Shown here: piece after piece, positions 35,910 to 48,166 of the stretch
Position numbering within the stretch: position 1 is the stretch's first letter
How the letters are laid out: each line of letters begins with the position of its first letter
From: Dysidea avara
Lineage: Eukaryota; Porifera; Demospongiae; Dictyoceratida; Dysideidae
Length of the DNA: 64,000 nucleotides
NCBI RefSeq assembly: GCF_963678975.1
Contig: NC_089279.1
Location: 24,786,004-24,850,003, forward strand
Direction: 5' to 3'
Program-made: the position numbers and the translations under genes
The notes under the pieces: model-generated
Database searches by the model: none
The model's input: only the letters and a program-made list of their open reading frames with translations
Told to the model about the DNA's origin: nothing

Positions 35910-38900
35910 ATGGCTAATAGGGTTGGCAGTGGCCTTACTCTTCATGATGTGAACCCTACAGGAAAAGAAATTGGTCGCGGTGCTTATGGAAGAGTGTTTG
36001 AAGTTGACTATCAAGGAATACTGTGCGCCGCCAAGGAGGTACACTCAATCTTATTGGAATGGTCTCAAGGCGAAGGGCGTCGTAAGATTGCAACCGACTT
36101 TCTTAACGAGTGTCAAATTTGGAGTACCATTCGCCACCCGTGCATCGTTCAGTTTCTAGGTATGACATTATATCTTCGTGTCACGTGACCCGACCCGTTC
36201 ACTACAGGAGTCTACTATCCCACACGTGATCAGTACAGATTACCTGTTATGGTAATGGAGAAGATGCAACTTAACCTTAGGGGCCTGGTAGAGAACTACA
36301 CCGATATACCGTTGAATGTCAAACTATCCATATTGGATGAAGTGTGCATCGGTCTAAGGTACCTGCATAGTAAGAATCCTCCAATTGTACACCGTGACCT
36401 CACCCCAAATAACATATTACTGGGATGCCGTCTTGAAGCCAAGATCACTGACCTGGGTGTTGCTAAAGTGGTACAGACTGGCAGTAAAAAGACAATGACT
36501 AAAATACCGGGGACTCCAGATTTTATGCCACCTGAGGCACTCACCAAAAGGCCAGTCTATGGTCCTCCATTGGATGTCTTCTCTTATGGGGGAGTGGCTC
36601 TTAATGTTATTACCCAACAGTGGCCTGAACCTTCTGAAAAGTTACAACTTAGTAATACCGATCAATGGGAAGTGCTGTCAGAGGTGATGAGACGCCAGAA
36701 GTACCTCAACATGTTTACTGGAGGGGCTGCTGACTTGATACCATTAGTGACATCATGTTTAGATGACATCCCTAAGAGACGTCCTTCAGTGATGGAGGTC
36801 TCCATGGAAATCAAGAGGGTAAAAGATGTGTGTAGTCATCAGACTGGCCATAATGGGATTAGTCCTATTGTATGGTGGACTGAGGTATCTGGTCAGTCAT
36901 CATCTCAACTACAACAGGTTTGTAAAGGTTGTTACTGACAATTAAAATGGAAGAGACCTGTATGTGTATTGTACCAGGAACCCATGAGGCATGCAAATGA
37001 GCATGAAACCAGGCCTGTAGCAAGAGGTTTTGTAGCAGGCTGCAGGGGCGGATCCAGAGTTTGGAAAGGGAGGGTGCACTTTGCTAAAAAAATTGAAGCC
37101 CAAAAAAACAAAGGTCACAGCAACAATGGCTGCCCTTTACCAAATGTATTTACTATATATAAAGATCTTTATTGAGATCCTTATTCATAGCTTCATAGTT
37201 AAGCTACACTGCTTCATGAACACTGTGACTGCTTTATTAGAGTGACTGCTCTATTAGAGTATCTCGATCTTGTATGCAATTTTTATTGAAAGGGATGGAG
37301 GGGGGGACATGCCCCCTGTGCCCCCCCCCCCCAATCCGCCACTGGGCAGGCATATAATAATTCACACTGATTGGCAGAAAAGAGGTGTGCTACAGGGAAC
37401 TAGCTGAAGGCCACCCTTAGTTGGCTAACTTTAGTGGAGCCAAGCCCCACTCCTGCCAAAATATAGGTGGAGCAGGAAAACCATTAAAAGATACTATGAT
37501 AGGACATTCACACAAATACTCTAATAGAAAAACTATAAAAGATCATGAAATTGCTAGTTTATAACTTCTGGTAAATTATAACTATGCTCTGCTTAGATGT
37601 AAAAAGCCATATACTTCAGAGATCATTTGTCTATAGGACTTCCAATCTTTAGCCATAGAGATATCCACTACAGTACTTAATTCATATATTTTCATGACCA
37701 GGGGCAGTGGAGAAGGAGGGCTGTAACCCCAGTCAAAGAAATTATGAAGCGGCTTACCCTTTAAAATTATCTCTAGCTGTCATTTAGCATATGTGCTGAT
37801 TGCATTACGCAAAAGAGCTAACTATAAAAATGTCTAGCTACCTGAAATTCTAGTGAATCAGCTGCATGGATTCTACTATAAATGTGTCAATACTGATATA
37901 CCCTAATAGAGCAGTCACCCTAATACAAAAGTCAACAAATTATCTACATATTTGTACTGTATTTTCCCTATGACTCATACAGTGCAGTTATGCAGCTTAT
38001 AGGAAAATAAAGTACTTTGATCCCTTCATGTAAAAAAGTACAATGTATAGTTTAGAAGGTGTGTTTTAGGGCGTATGGTGGCTGACAGTATGCTTTCATG
38101 TAGAGATACCCCAATAGACCAGTCCCCCTAATACAACAGTCAAGCTATTAATAGTATTCTGACAAACTGTAAAAATCACTCTAAGAATCAATCTCAGAGG
38201 GTATAATTTTCTACATGGCATTCCCCCCAGAAACCCCTAGATTGGCATGCTTCACAAAGCACACTAAGGCATGTCATCATGTCATCTCCTAGATAAGCTC
38301 AGCCCCCCCCCCCCCCCCCCCCACAAAAAAGGAACAAAATAAAGGTGACACCTCTGCTCCTCATCATAAAACCAATGATGTCCAGCTATTAAAGCATACA
38401 GTAGAAACATCAGTATTCAGAGTCCTCTTCCACTGATGTACCTGCCAGACTTACTTAGTTGAAGCATTACCAAAGATATCATCACAACCATGACTTTTAC
38501 TATTATCAGTTCAGCCACAATCACCAAATCATAGCCAAGTAACTTGTAGTAATATATTTCCAACTTACTGGGCATGCCAATGAAGTGTGCCAAAAAGCAA
38601 TAATAGCATTTCATTGAGCATATAGGAAAAGAACATAGGAAAGGTAATTCAGGAATTCCCCTTTAAAAATTAGAGTTCTGAATTTGCAGCAGGAGCCCAG
38701 CACAGCATTTAGTTTGTCAGCACAAGATTGAGTGAGAAATAGCTAAGTATTCAGTACAGTTGTTTATAGGGTAATTTTCTCTCAGGGAAGGATTTACAGA
38801 AGGGACATAAGCTCTTTTGAAAGCTCATTGTACTCTAATAGGCAGCTAAATATACTCTAATAGAAAATTCATGTAAATACCCATTTATTCTAATTAATTT

Positions 38901-41900
38901 CATTGTTGGAAATGATGTATTGTAGCATTATAGATGATGCAAAACTGAGGGTGACATTATACTGCTACAATCTGTGATGTTATGGAGGTAGATCTCCTGT
39001 ATTTATATCACTTGGCCGTACAAAATAAATCCATGGCACACATATTTGCAGTTATAAATCAATATATAATGTTTTGATTGTTCTTCTATTTTTTTGCATC
39101 AGTGGTTGTATCAGTAAGTGCTATATCGTACTTCTTGCATGGTAATCTTGCTCAGAACATTCATCTTGGATCCCCAAAAACCAATCCCATCTGAAACTTG
39201 CAGTATAGCTACAATAGCTATACCAGTATATAGCATACTTACATTTAATGACAGTAGAATCAGAAAAAAAAAACACCATCCCAAGAACTCCTTTCATGTT
39301 TATAGCTCTACTGCTGTAACAAAAAAGAAAAACAATAATATAGCGATGAAATACTGTGGCTACATCATATTCTATGCACATAATTGACATACTCAGGTTC
39401 ACAATGGTGGATCCAGGATGGGGCATTTGGGGCAAATCCCCCTCACCTTGTGGAGGAGCCAGGCCAAGATCAGCTTATAAAACTCACGAAAATATGCACA
39501 TTTAACTAGCGTTTATTACCAATTCACCTGAAACTAAAGCAAACCAAAGTCAACTAGCTATGAAATTGTCACCCAGCACCTTCGTGCGTACTAAGCGCCT
39601 CTAAAAATAATTATCGTGTTGCTGTTGTTTAAGACATTCAGAGCCTTTTAAACAGCTTTTAAGATTCCACAACTATCTGCAAAGGCCAAAATAGTAAAAA
39701 TCAACAGTGAGATGCTACTAAGAGTATTTGCTGCTTCAAAAATGCAACAACTAACAACAGGATCTGGCTCTCCCTCGGGCTCTCCTAACCACCTACGACT
39801 TGCCTGTTTGTGCCCCTCCTCTTGCCAGGTCCTGGATCCGCCCCTGGTTCATCCCCTGATCAGGCTTGAGCCAATCTTTAGTGTAATAAAATCTTGCTCA
39901 ACATTGTGACTGGGTCTGGGAAAAACAGGTCAATGACAGCAGATTAGATTTTTCACAAAGAACACAAAACTGCATGAATGAACTACATATCAAATTTCAC
40001 AATTTAGACTTGAGTGGTCTACTTTTACTGGCTGCTCTCAATGGTGATCTGTATGAGCGGTCTTGGGCCCTATTGGAGCTCTGGCCAGCCTGGGGGATGG
40101 CTGCATGTGGCTGTACAGCTCCATGGTATTGAATAAAGACCTGCATGCACTATAAATTTCATTTTAGCTAGTTTTGAGACCTGAATGGCCCATAACTTGG
40201 CCTAATTCATCCCTACGTCTTCCTCTTTAATTTTGTGCACAGCCTCTTGCCTACCTTCCAGCCACCACCACCCACCCCGTTTGGAGCTCACCTGATACAA
40301 TCAACATCCAGTTAAAAACTATCTAAACTTTCAGTTTAAAACTATCTAAACTTAGCTGTTGGCTACTTGTACAGTGGATGATTTGGAAGTCAATTGATAT
40401 AAGTGCATGAAGAATACATTGTATGTATTGCGGTATGCAAAAAGTGAAAAAATCAAGCCTGTAGCCTTAGCCATTATTGAGTTATGCTTGTCTGAAGGAA
40501 GCATGTAGGCAGGCAGTTAGTCAGTCATTAGAAAATTCCATTGAATACAATTTAAAATTGTAGCTACTTATTGGAAGCATTTAGGAAGGCACTTTTGGGC
40601 TTGGTTATACCTAACCAATACTGCCAAGGCACCAGGATGGTATTGTGAAGCTGTTTTTTATTGGCCAGAAAAGCTCCAAACCTCCATGATCCCTAATATA
40701 TGGTACTACTGTACTGTATGATACTGTCTAAAGTCACTCCAGTGTCCTCCCAGATAGCAAAAATATGGGCCATGATATGCTCCATCTCCAGAAAGTATAC
40801 CTGACAAAGTTAGTGTAAAACTTTTCCAGATAGTGTAGCAATCTTATGTTCATGTTATTTGTATGCAGTATGTCACCAAAACATAGGTTTTCTGAAATCA
40901 GATCACATACTCAATATAGGCAATGGCATTTGGAATATGCTTTGATATTTGCAAAGTATGCAGGGCTTTTATTCTGGTAAGAGACCAGTACACAGGTATA
41001 TAACCAGGTAAGGTATCTATCACAAACTTTGACAAACAAATCACATAGCTACTTTGTTAGTTAACAAAATTCCAGTCACAAAACCCATTGTCTGAATAAC
41101 TAAGACATGTATTGCTAGAATTCTTCAGCAGATAAACACCCCTCAGAAATGATGTAATAGTCACCTTGGCTCTGCCTTAGTGATTGCTACATCATTCCTT
41201 TAGGCAATGAAAAACTATGATCCTAGCACCACTTGTGTACTAGGCTCAACAAAATTGCTTACAAAACTTTTCTTGTATAATGTATAGCTACTATTATCAT
41301 TTGTACATTATTACTATACAGGTAACTTTACTGACCACCCAACTGGAGGATATGACAATAAGTAATGAGGAGTTGACAATAAGTAATGAAGAACTGAGAG
41401 GAGAGGTTGATGTTCTCAAGACTGAAAATGATGGCCTCAAGGTAGAGAATAATGGCCTCAAGGTGCAGGCTGATGGCCTCAGAACAGATAACAATGGTCT
41501 TAAGGCAGAGAATTATAGTCTCAAGGTGGAAAATGCACAGCTAAGGGCTGAGAATCGATGTTTGAAGGTCAGTATTGACACAGGGTTAAGTACAGCACAT
41601 AAAACCATCACATAGAGTTATATATCAAGACACACAGTAGTGTGTCATGTGACCAAGACAGCCAGCACGCCACACTGACAGGAAGAAAGAAAACAGCATT
41701 TTCACACATGTATAGCTCCATGACTCCATTTCCAAAGCACACCATTTTTGCAATATAGCTGTCTGCCAGGTAGAGTAGTCCATACAGATTATATTCATAC
41801 CAACCAATCGCGAGATATGAACATCCATCTTTTTCCTTTTTTAGCTGTAGGGACTTCAATTTCTTTTCATACACTTTGCAAAAATTGTAAAATGCTCCAT

Positions 41901-44900
41901 GTGTAACCCGATTGCCACAAATTTTGGCATAAATGAAGAGTATAACTGTGAACATGAATTTACATTCTAAATATCCATGGAGTTATGAATGTTTTGCATA
42001 AAAAATATCAAACTTTGCTCAAGGCCACAGGATATTACAACCAAGCATCAAAATAACTTGAAAATTGGTGTGTACATAGGCTGATCATCATAGCAGTGCC
42101 TTTTGATGGTTTTGAAAAACAATGGAGTTACTGCTAACAGGGTTATAACACAAAATTTTATAAATCATGGAAACGAGGTACCATAATAAAGCCTTGTTTT
42201 GTGTGTTATACTGTACGGTAGCTTTATTTACTTTTTTATAGCTCCCTTGCCATCCCTGTACTGTGCTTTTTGTATGTCAGTGCAATTGCATGAGTCCGAG
42301 ATACATCTAATTGTATGTTGTGTTTTTAAATAAACATCTTATTGATAATTTGTTGTCTCAATACTGCAGGGTAAAAAAGATGCACAAAAATGTTGAAATA
42401 ATTTTCCAGGGTTCAAACCATGGACCTCCATACCTAACATCACATCCTTAACCACTGAAAAAGAAGAATGGCGCAAGACATGCTACAAAATTAATTTCAC
42501 ATCTGAACGGCTTTGGTAACCAATTTGGTCTAGCTGGATTAGATATACCAGGATTGATCTTTCTGTGACAGGCCATTACACTTCATTTTCAGCTATGTTC
42601 CACCTGTTACACAGTATTACAGATGAAGAACAGTATGAGAAGTGTCTCTGCAATCAATCCACTTGTTACAGAAAATACAGACATTTAGCATGATAGCTAT
42701 AGTAGTCAACACAGTCTCAGTGAAGCCGTATCGTACTATAGCAAATCAATACCTTGCATTATTAACAAAAAGAACTGGGGCACGAAGGAGGACAAAGTGA
42801 TGTATGCACTATAGCTGCTGCGGTTGGTGAAAATGCACTTCTCGGAATGAAGCAACATCAAGCAGTGAAGAAATCAAGCCTGTAGCTTTATCCATTGTTG
42901 AGTTGTGCTTGGCTGGAGGCATCAGGCAGTCAGTTAGTAGAAAATTTAGCTAAATTTCATAAACCTTGTTGGAAGGATTTAGGGTCGCTTAAAGACATTT
43001 TTGGCCTTGATTATACCTAAACAATGCTGTAAGCTATTGTGAAAGAAAAATGAGGCTGGCTTAAGGGATCATATATTTTAGGCTAAAAAAGCCCAAACCT
43101 TCATGATCCCTAGTATACAGTACTACTGTACTATATGATTATTCACATAAAATAAGATCAAACTTATGTTATGCCTACATGGTAAACCGCTTTGAGAAAT
43201 CAGTGGAAAATCAGTCTTTAGTTAGAGTAAGCATCATAGGAGTGCCTTTTGGTGGTTTGAAAGAAATTAAGAGTAAGACCCAGAAGATACAACACAGAAA
43301 CCAACAGTGTGTAACAACCATGCAACCGCAAGTTTTGTTAATAAAAACATTTAGTTGCCATGCCTATTAGGCAAACTGCTTAAAATCAGTGTATAGGTCA
43401 TCGTAGAATAACCCTTCAGTGGTTTAGAAGAATTAACAGAGTTATACTGTAGAAACCACCTACATGTAACAAATGCTTGTTCGAGATACACTCTAATAGC
43501 ACAGTCACCTAGGCCACCACTATTAGAATATTCAGTGTATCACAAGTCATCTTATAGCGAGTTCAGTACTTGTTTGAAGCTGAACTCTCTACAGGGTGAC
43601 TTGTTTGCAACTGAACTCTTTACACGATTACTTGATTGTAGCTGAACTCTCTGCATGATTATTGATTGCTTAATTGTAGCTGAACTCTCTACATGGTTGC
43701 TTGTTAGCACGCCCTGTAAAGAGTTCGGCTACACAAATGTCAACCTAGAGAGCTCAGCTAACAACAAGTCACCCTGTATAGAGTTCAGCCACAACAAGTC
43801 ACAATGTAGAGAGTTCGGCTACAACAAACAAGTCATCTTGTAGAGAGTTCAGCTAGAAACGAGTAACCCTGTGGAGAGTTCAGCTATAAACAAGCCACCC
43901 TGTAGAGAGATTAGCTAGAAACATTAGAGAATTCAGCTACAAACAAGTTACCCTATACAGAACTCAGTTCACCCTGTAGAGAGATCAGATAGAAACAAGT
44001 CACCCTGCAAAACTGGTGCTTCTCATGTTTTTCTTTTTTATTTACAATGTTGTATAATGGATGGAAAATAACTGAAACAAAGCCTCTTCACTTATATTAA
44101 TTGGGGCGTGTGTTTAAACTTTATGGTGACTATATAGACTGATCGTTTCTTATAATGTTCTTCATTTGCAATGTAGTATAACAAGTGGACCATAGCTGAA
44201 AACGAAGTGGAATGGCCACATTTTTTTCAGTAATGGAGTATGTGTTCAGTCACTCAATTGTTTGGCTGATGACATCCTTTTCTTTTTATAATTGTTTGCT
44301 AGTAACGAATTATGTTACAAAAAAAAGTGTACAAATAAGTGTAAGGAAAATTAGAAATTTTACAGGGATCATAGAAATAAAAAAGGAGGGTAATCTACAC
44401 CTGCAGCTATGCCAGTGGACATTAATTTTAATCCATATTGTTTGTTATACAAACAACATGTTAACATTGCTATTTGTTTAGGAACAACTGATCCTGTCCC
44501 CTACACCAGACCTGTTCAGTGGACCAGTGAACATCAAGTGGCAAGATGGAGCCCCTGTACCAGTTGGTGGTGTATGCCATACTGCTGTGTTATGTGATGG
44601 GAAGGTCTATATTGGAGGAGGCAATGATGCTGGAGGAGTATCATACAAGATTGATGTGTACACTCTTGCTAACAACTCATGGAGTCTTTCTCCTATCTAC
44701 TCTCCTTATTACCACTTTGCCATGACCATCCTCAACAACCAGTTAATCACTGCTGGAGGGAGGGATGGAAGTTTTAAAGTGACCAATAAGATATTTTCAT
44801 TAGATGGTGATCACCTAAAGGAGTACACCCGGATGATTACACCAAGATGTTGGGCCACAGCTGCTGGTCATCAGGTAACACTGATAACAACTGGCGGTAA

Positions 44901-45402
44901 AGATAACCAATTAAGAAAATTAGCCACTACTGAACTGTTTGACAGTACCACTGGACAGTGGTACACTACTAGTGACTTACCACTACCACACTCTGGGCTG
45001 CAGCCAGGAATAGTAAACAACACCCTCTATCTGTTAGGAGGGCTCAGTCAAGATGGCATGACCCCAGCAGTATTTACTGCTGCACTGGACACTCTGTCCA
45101 GTCACCAGTTGAAGTGGAGTTCACAACAAGATAATCCAAGGTGCTGTTCAGCTGCTGTCAGCATACAAGGTAGATATCTACTAGCAGTAGGTGGAGTGAA
45201 GGAAGGTGTGTGCACTAGTGACATTCACATGTTCAACAAGATCAGCCACAGCTGGGAAGTCATCGGACAAATCCCATCTGCAAGAGAAGCACCAGCTGCA
45301 GTAAGTGTAGCTGATAATAAAATAGTTGTAATAGGAGGATATGATGGACAGTGTGCTAATACTGCTAATACAGTATGGATTGGATCAATTGAGCCACAGT
45401 AA
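35910..45402 (+). CDS. Protein kinase / heptad coiled coil / kelch fusion protein
   Basis: Exons 35910-36159, 36208-36917, 41322-41567 and 44482-45402, all phase-consistent; a 13-codon exon at 36979-37017 is optional. About 708 residues. Kinase domain at about 18-290: Gly loop IGRGAYGRVF, Lys42 in AAKEV, HRD 145-147 in VHRDLTPNNILL, DLG 165-167 in place of DFG, PPE 191-193. It looks active and of TKL type. Residues 321-402 are eight or more near-perfect heptads (LKTENDGLKVENNGLK...), a likely dimer coiled coil. The C-terminal 300 residues form six kelch blades, each with a GG core (VYIGGG, ITAGG, ITTGG, YLLGG, LAVGG, VVIGG), a protein-binding propeller. The ATG at 35910 follows an AT-rich leader and gives the kinase a 17-residue lead. 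Cytosolic; no signal or membrane segment. The kelch partner and kinase substrate are unknown. Two long introns carry repeats. Confidence 0.85.
37043..37344. mobile_element. hAT-like MITE in kinase-kelch intron
   Basis: Ends CAGGGGCGGATCCAGAG and CAATCCGCCACTG are inverted. Inside are the doubled CTCTATTAGAGT motif with ATCTCGATC (37228-37268) and a C run. The flanks GCAGGCTG and GGCAGGCA may be a worn 8-base target duplication. Confidence 0.7.
37345..39403 (+). other. Kinase-kelch intron, low-complexity and motif copies
   Basis: Contains paired CTCTATTA-type motifs near 37511, 37899-37925, 38105-38135 and 38825-38865 and a run of 20 C at 38303-38322. No exon candidate matches the needed phase. 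Confidence 0.55.
39404..39847. mobile_element. hAT-like MITE
   Basis: Inverted ends ATGGTGGATCCAGGATGGGG and AGGTCCTGGATCCGCCCCTG. About 440 bases, no transposase. It shares the GGATCC/GGCGG core with the elements at 19.9, 24.9 and 37.0 kb. Confidence 0.7.
39890..40285 (-). repeat. Partial reversed copy of the TGTGACCCAGTCTG TIR family
   Basis: Begins TTGTGACTGGGTCTGGGAAA and carries, on the other strand, blocks found in 62707-63337 such as GGGATGAATTAGGCCA and GGTCTCAAAACT. Only one terminus is clear. Confidence 0.6.
40400..40740 (+). repeat. R2 fragment
   Basis: Shares AAATCAAGCCTGTAGCCTTA, GAAAATTCCATT and the GGGCTTGGTTATACCTAACC block with the fuller R2 copies at 57.2-58.1 and 42.6-43.1 kb. 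The left third is missing. Confidence 0.7.
41618..42465 (-). repeat. R1 composite, reversed: hairpin, body, inserted block, tRNA-like head
   Basis: Plus-strand order: hairpin GACACAC-AGTA-GTGTGTC (41629-41646), R1 body to about 42180, a block at 42180-42385 that also occurs at 29750-29940, then the linker and tRNA-like head (GGTTCAAACC at 42415 on the plus strand, complement of the B box). Compared with 16815-17610, the middle block looks like a later insertion. It begins 51 bases after the coiled-coil exon of the kinase-kelch gene. Confidence 0.7.
42580..43110 (+). repeat. R2 copy
   Basis: Contains AGATGAAGAACAGTATGAGA, AAATCAAGCCTGTAGC, GGCATCAGGCAGTCAGTTAG and GGATTTAGGGTCGC, in the same order as 57.5-58.0 kb. 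The left end is missing. Confidence 0.7.
43140..43520 (-). repeat. R1 fragment, reversed
   Basis: Holds two rounds of the R1 sub-block (GGTAAACCGCTT and GGCAAACTGCTT, each followed by ATCATAGGAGTGCC-like or ATCGTAGAATAACC-like sequence) and ends in the CGAGATACACTCTAATAG motif at 43483-43500. The hairpin end is absent. Confidence 0.65.
43565..44010. repeat. Inverted pair of minisatellite arrays
   Basis: Units of the 30-bp family run forward (GTAGCTGAACTCTCTACA) to about 43710, then switch to the reverse complement (TAGAGAGTTCAGCTACAA) to about 44010. The switch makes a large imperfect palindrome inside the last intron of the kinase-kelch gene. Confidence 0.88.
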
Positions 45403-47644
45403 TTGTATATACATTGTATTGTACCATCTTATTGAAACAAACTGTTAGTATATAAACAATTGACTGTGCTAACTGGTGATATATAAATGCTGTGCATTTG
45501 TTGTACAGACTCAGGTCAATTCCACATTTGACACCCACAACCAGATTGTTACCATACATGTTAATGCACGATGTGTGTGAAATACCCTCACCTCTCAAAT
45601 ATATCAAATAGTAAGGTGTTACTTCTTTCACCACCCCCTACCAATTGCAACTCATCCCTTTTTCCTCACTATCTCTTGTATTCCTGATACAAAGATATAC
45701 AACGTGTGGAGCTATCAATACTATGTCACTCACTCTATCTCTTGATTTGATGATTAAAATAGTTAATTTAACACACATGCACTGTATTGCTACCTGCTCC
45801 AGTAGCATCTGCTCCACCTGACATAGGAGTAACCGTTCCTAATTTCTCTATGTGATTCTACCTCAATGGCCACATGTACACACAGTGACATTCATATGTA
45901 AACTACTAATATTTATACATTCTATGCAACATGGTAAACACGTGTATTACATTAATTCTCACTTGTATAATTATAGCTACTACAAATTGTAGCTACAGCT
46001 ACGCATGCAAAATCTAGGATAAAGAGCTTTTCCAGACAGCACATCCTGGATACTGCTATTGTCAGACTGTGACCTATCCAGCAACAGTTAAATTTATATA
46101 GTTATGCATTTTTAAAAACTTATCCTTTAGGCTTGGTGGTTTCATTGTGGCTCCATATAATCATTGAAACTTCTATGGCTTTCTTTCTTTCAAATCAATG
46201 TTTGTGTTTTTATGCATTAAGTTTGTTGGTGTTTGTCTATCTCAGGATCATAGTGTGCTTGTGTGTGCACGTGCTTGCATAACTTAAACTGCTGTGCTGC
46301 ATACTATATAATTATTATATAAAAGATTCATTGCATTTCATCATTATAAAAATGTGTTTTGCTGAATATTTGAAGTTTATAATGACAACACAGAATAAAA
46401 TAGCTAAGTTTGTCAGTTATTATTGCATCACAGATTTCATTTTCATAATACCTTGCTTACGTCTTATGGTAGCTTGTATTACTTTACAAACAGATCACTA
46501 GCTTTGATACAGTATCATCATTGTCTATAAAATAAACAACTGCATAACCCAACTAACCAGATGACAGCTGCAGAAGTGCAGCACATCTGATAAAAAATAA
46601 TGTTATCTACAAAATAATTACTGTATGCTCCTACAGTCGTCCTAGCTCCTACATCTACATACCTACATAATTTCAGCAGCATTTTTGTGATCTTCCACTT
46701 ATGCTTGTGTACATGAAGAGGACTGAATGATTTAAGTCAACTATGTAACATGATGTTCACACCGCAAGGGTTTGTACTCAGAAGGTTGAAATCTACCCTG
46801 AGTGATTACCCATATCCATAAGTTAAGGAATCTGTGTGTGATGCTTGCTAATTAAAGAATTATGAAGTCATGAAGATATTAGTGCTATCATTAATTATTT
46901 TATACTGCATGTTAGCTACCAAATACTTCTTGTTGCCAATTGTTAAGAATAAAGATACTTAGTGCATGTAATTATAGGTTCTCAAAAGTTAGAGCTGTAC
47001 CAGGTGGATTTTGCTTAGGGAGACACAGTGGTAGAAGTGACTGCATAATGCGGTATACATGTGCAATGCACACTCTGTGAAATTTAAAGCATGAGATTTT
47101 TTAGGGCACCCCCCCCCCCCCCCCCCCCCAATTTTGACTAAGGTTTGTAAATGTTTATGAAAATGCTATACTGAGCTGGAACAATTAATAGTATAATGTC
47201 TAGGCTATAATAGCTCTCCAAAAGAAATTTTGAAAAATTAACCTTTTGAGATTGAATTTGGCAGCAATTTTGGCTGAAATTAAGGTAAAAATTTTTATTG
47301 AACGTTCAATACCTACTGAACTAAAAATAAAATTAACATAAGGTCGGAAGCATATGCAAGCATTGCAAAATTTTAAAACCTGTTGCACATGTATGGCGTG
47401 CAGGTGTATGATTTTTAATCTACTAGCCACATGCATTAACTATAGAATCAGTAACTCAATATAGAACAGGTATTTTAGTTGTTGAAACTGATAAACAGTG
47501 TCTACTAATTATGCTATTCTTGATTGTTCTATTAGAGTATTTCGATCTGTAAATGTCAAGGGGATCTACCATCTAACCCACCTAGTTTCCAATGTTCCCC
47601 TTGCACTATGCCTATATATGAGTAGCAATTTGCAATTGCTAGTA
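45403..47644. other. Intergenic region between kinase-kelch and talin-kinase genes
   Basis: AT-rich. The start would be the 3' UTR of the kelch gene. A run of 21 C lies at 47109-47129, and a CTCTATTAGAGTATTTCGATC motif at 47528-47548. No gene is supported. Confidence 0.55.
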
Positions 47645-47904
47645 TATATGTGACCGAATTTTGGAAAAGCACCCATATGGGCACATTTGACACCAAAAAT
47701 ATTTAATGATCAAATCGCAAACTTTATAGTGCAAATCTACTTGTTAATGGTTGTAAGCCATTGTCAATGCCTTAAATTACAAGAAACTTCTTGAAATCTT
47801 TTTAAAACTGTGCCATGCTTTTATTAGCAACCCATTAAACATGAAAATTCTAATTATTTCACACGTGCCCATATGGGTGGTTTTCCAAAATTCAGTCACA
47901 TATA
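47645..47904. mobile_element. MITE with TATATGTGAC ends and long TIRs
   Basis: Left TATATGTGACCGAATTTTGG and, on the other strand, right TATATGTGACTGAATTTTGG, continuing through AAAASCACCCATATGGGCAC for about 40 paired bases. About 260 bases; short ORFs inside are incidental. Shares the ATATGTGAC start with the elements at 31.2 and 62.7 kb. Confidence 0.88.
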
Positions 47905-48166
47905 CACAGTCATAACTGTACCAAAAATGTTGAATTGTCAATGTATTACACACTGACAATTTTCTGAAGGGGGCACTGACCCCTGCTAAATCTGCCCCCA
48001 CTAACCTGGGTTAAATTGAAATGATGCAATAAGTTTAGTAAACCTTTTACACCAAAATATTTTCAGTAATTTATAATCAGTACTCATAATTCAACAAATG
48101 AATGGGTTTAAAACTCACACTGAAAATGTATGTTTAGGTACAACAAACACGATAAGAGAAAAACAA

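Noticed and set aside
36979-37017. 13-codon exon EPMRHANEHETRP between kinase and coiled coil
   Set aside because: Splice sites and phase fit, but it is too short to support without transcripts; left as optional in the gene entry.
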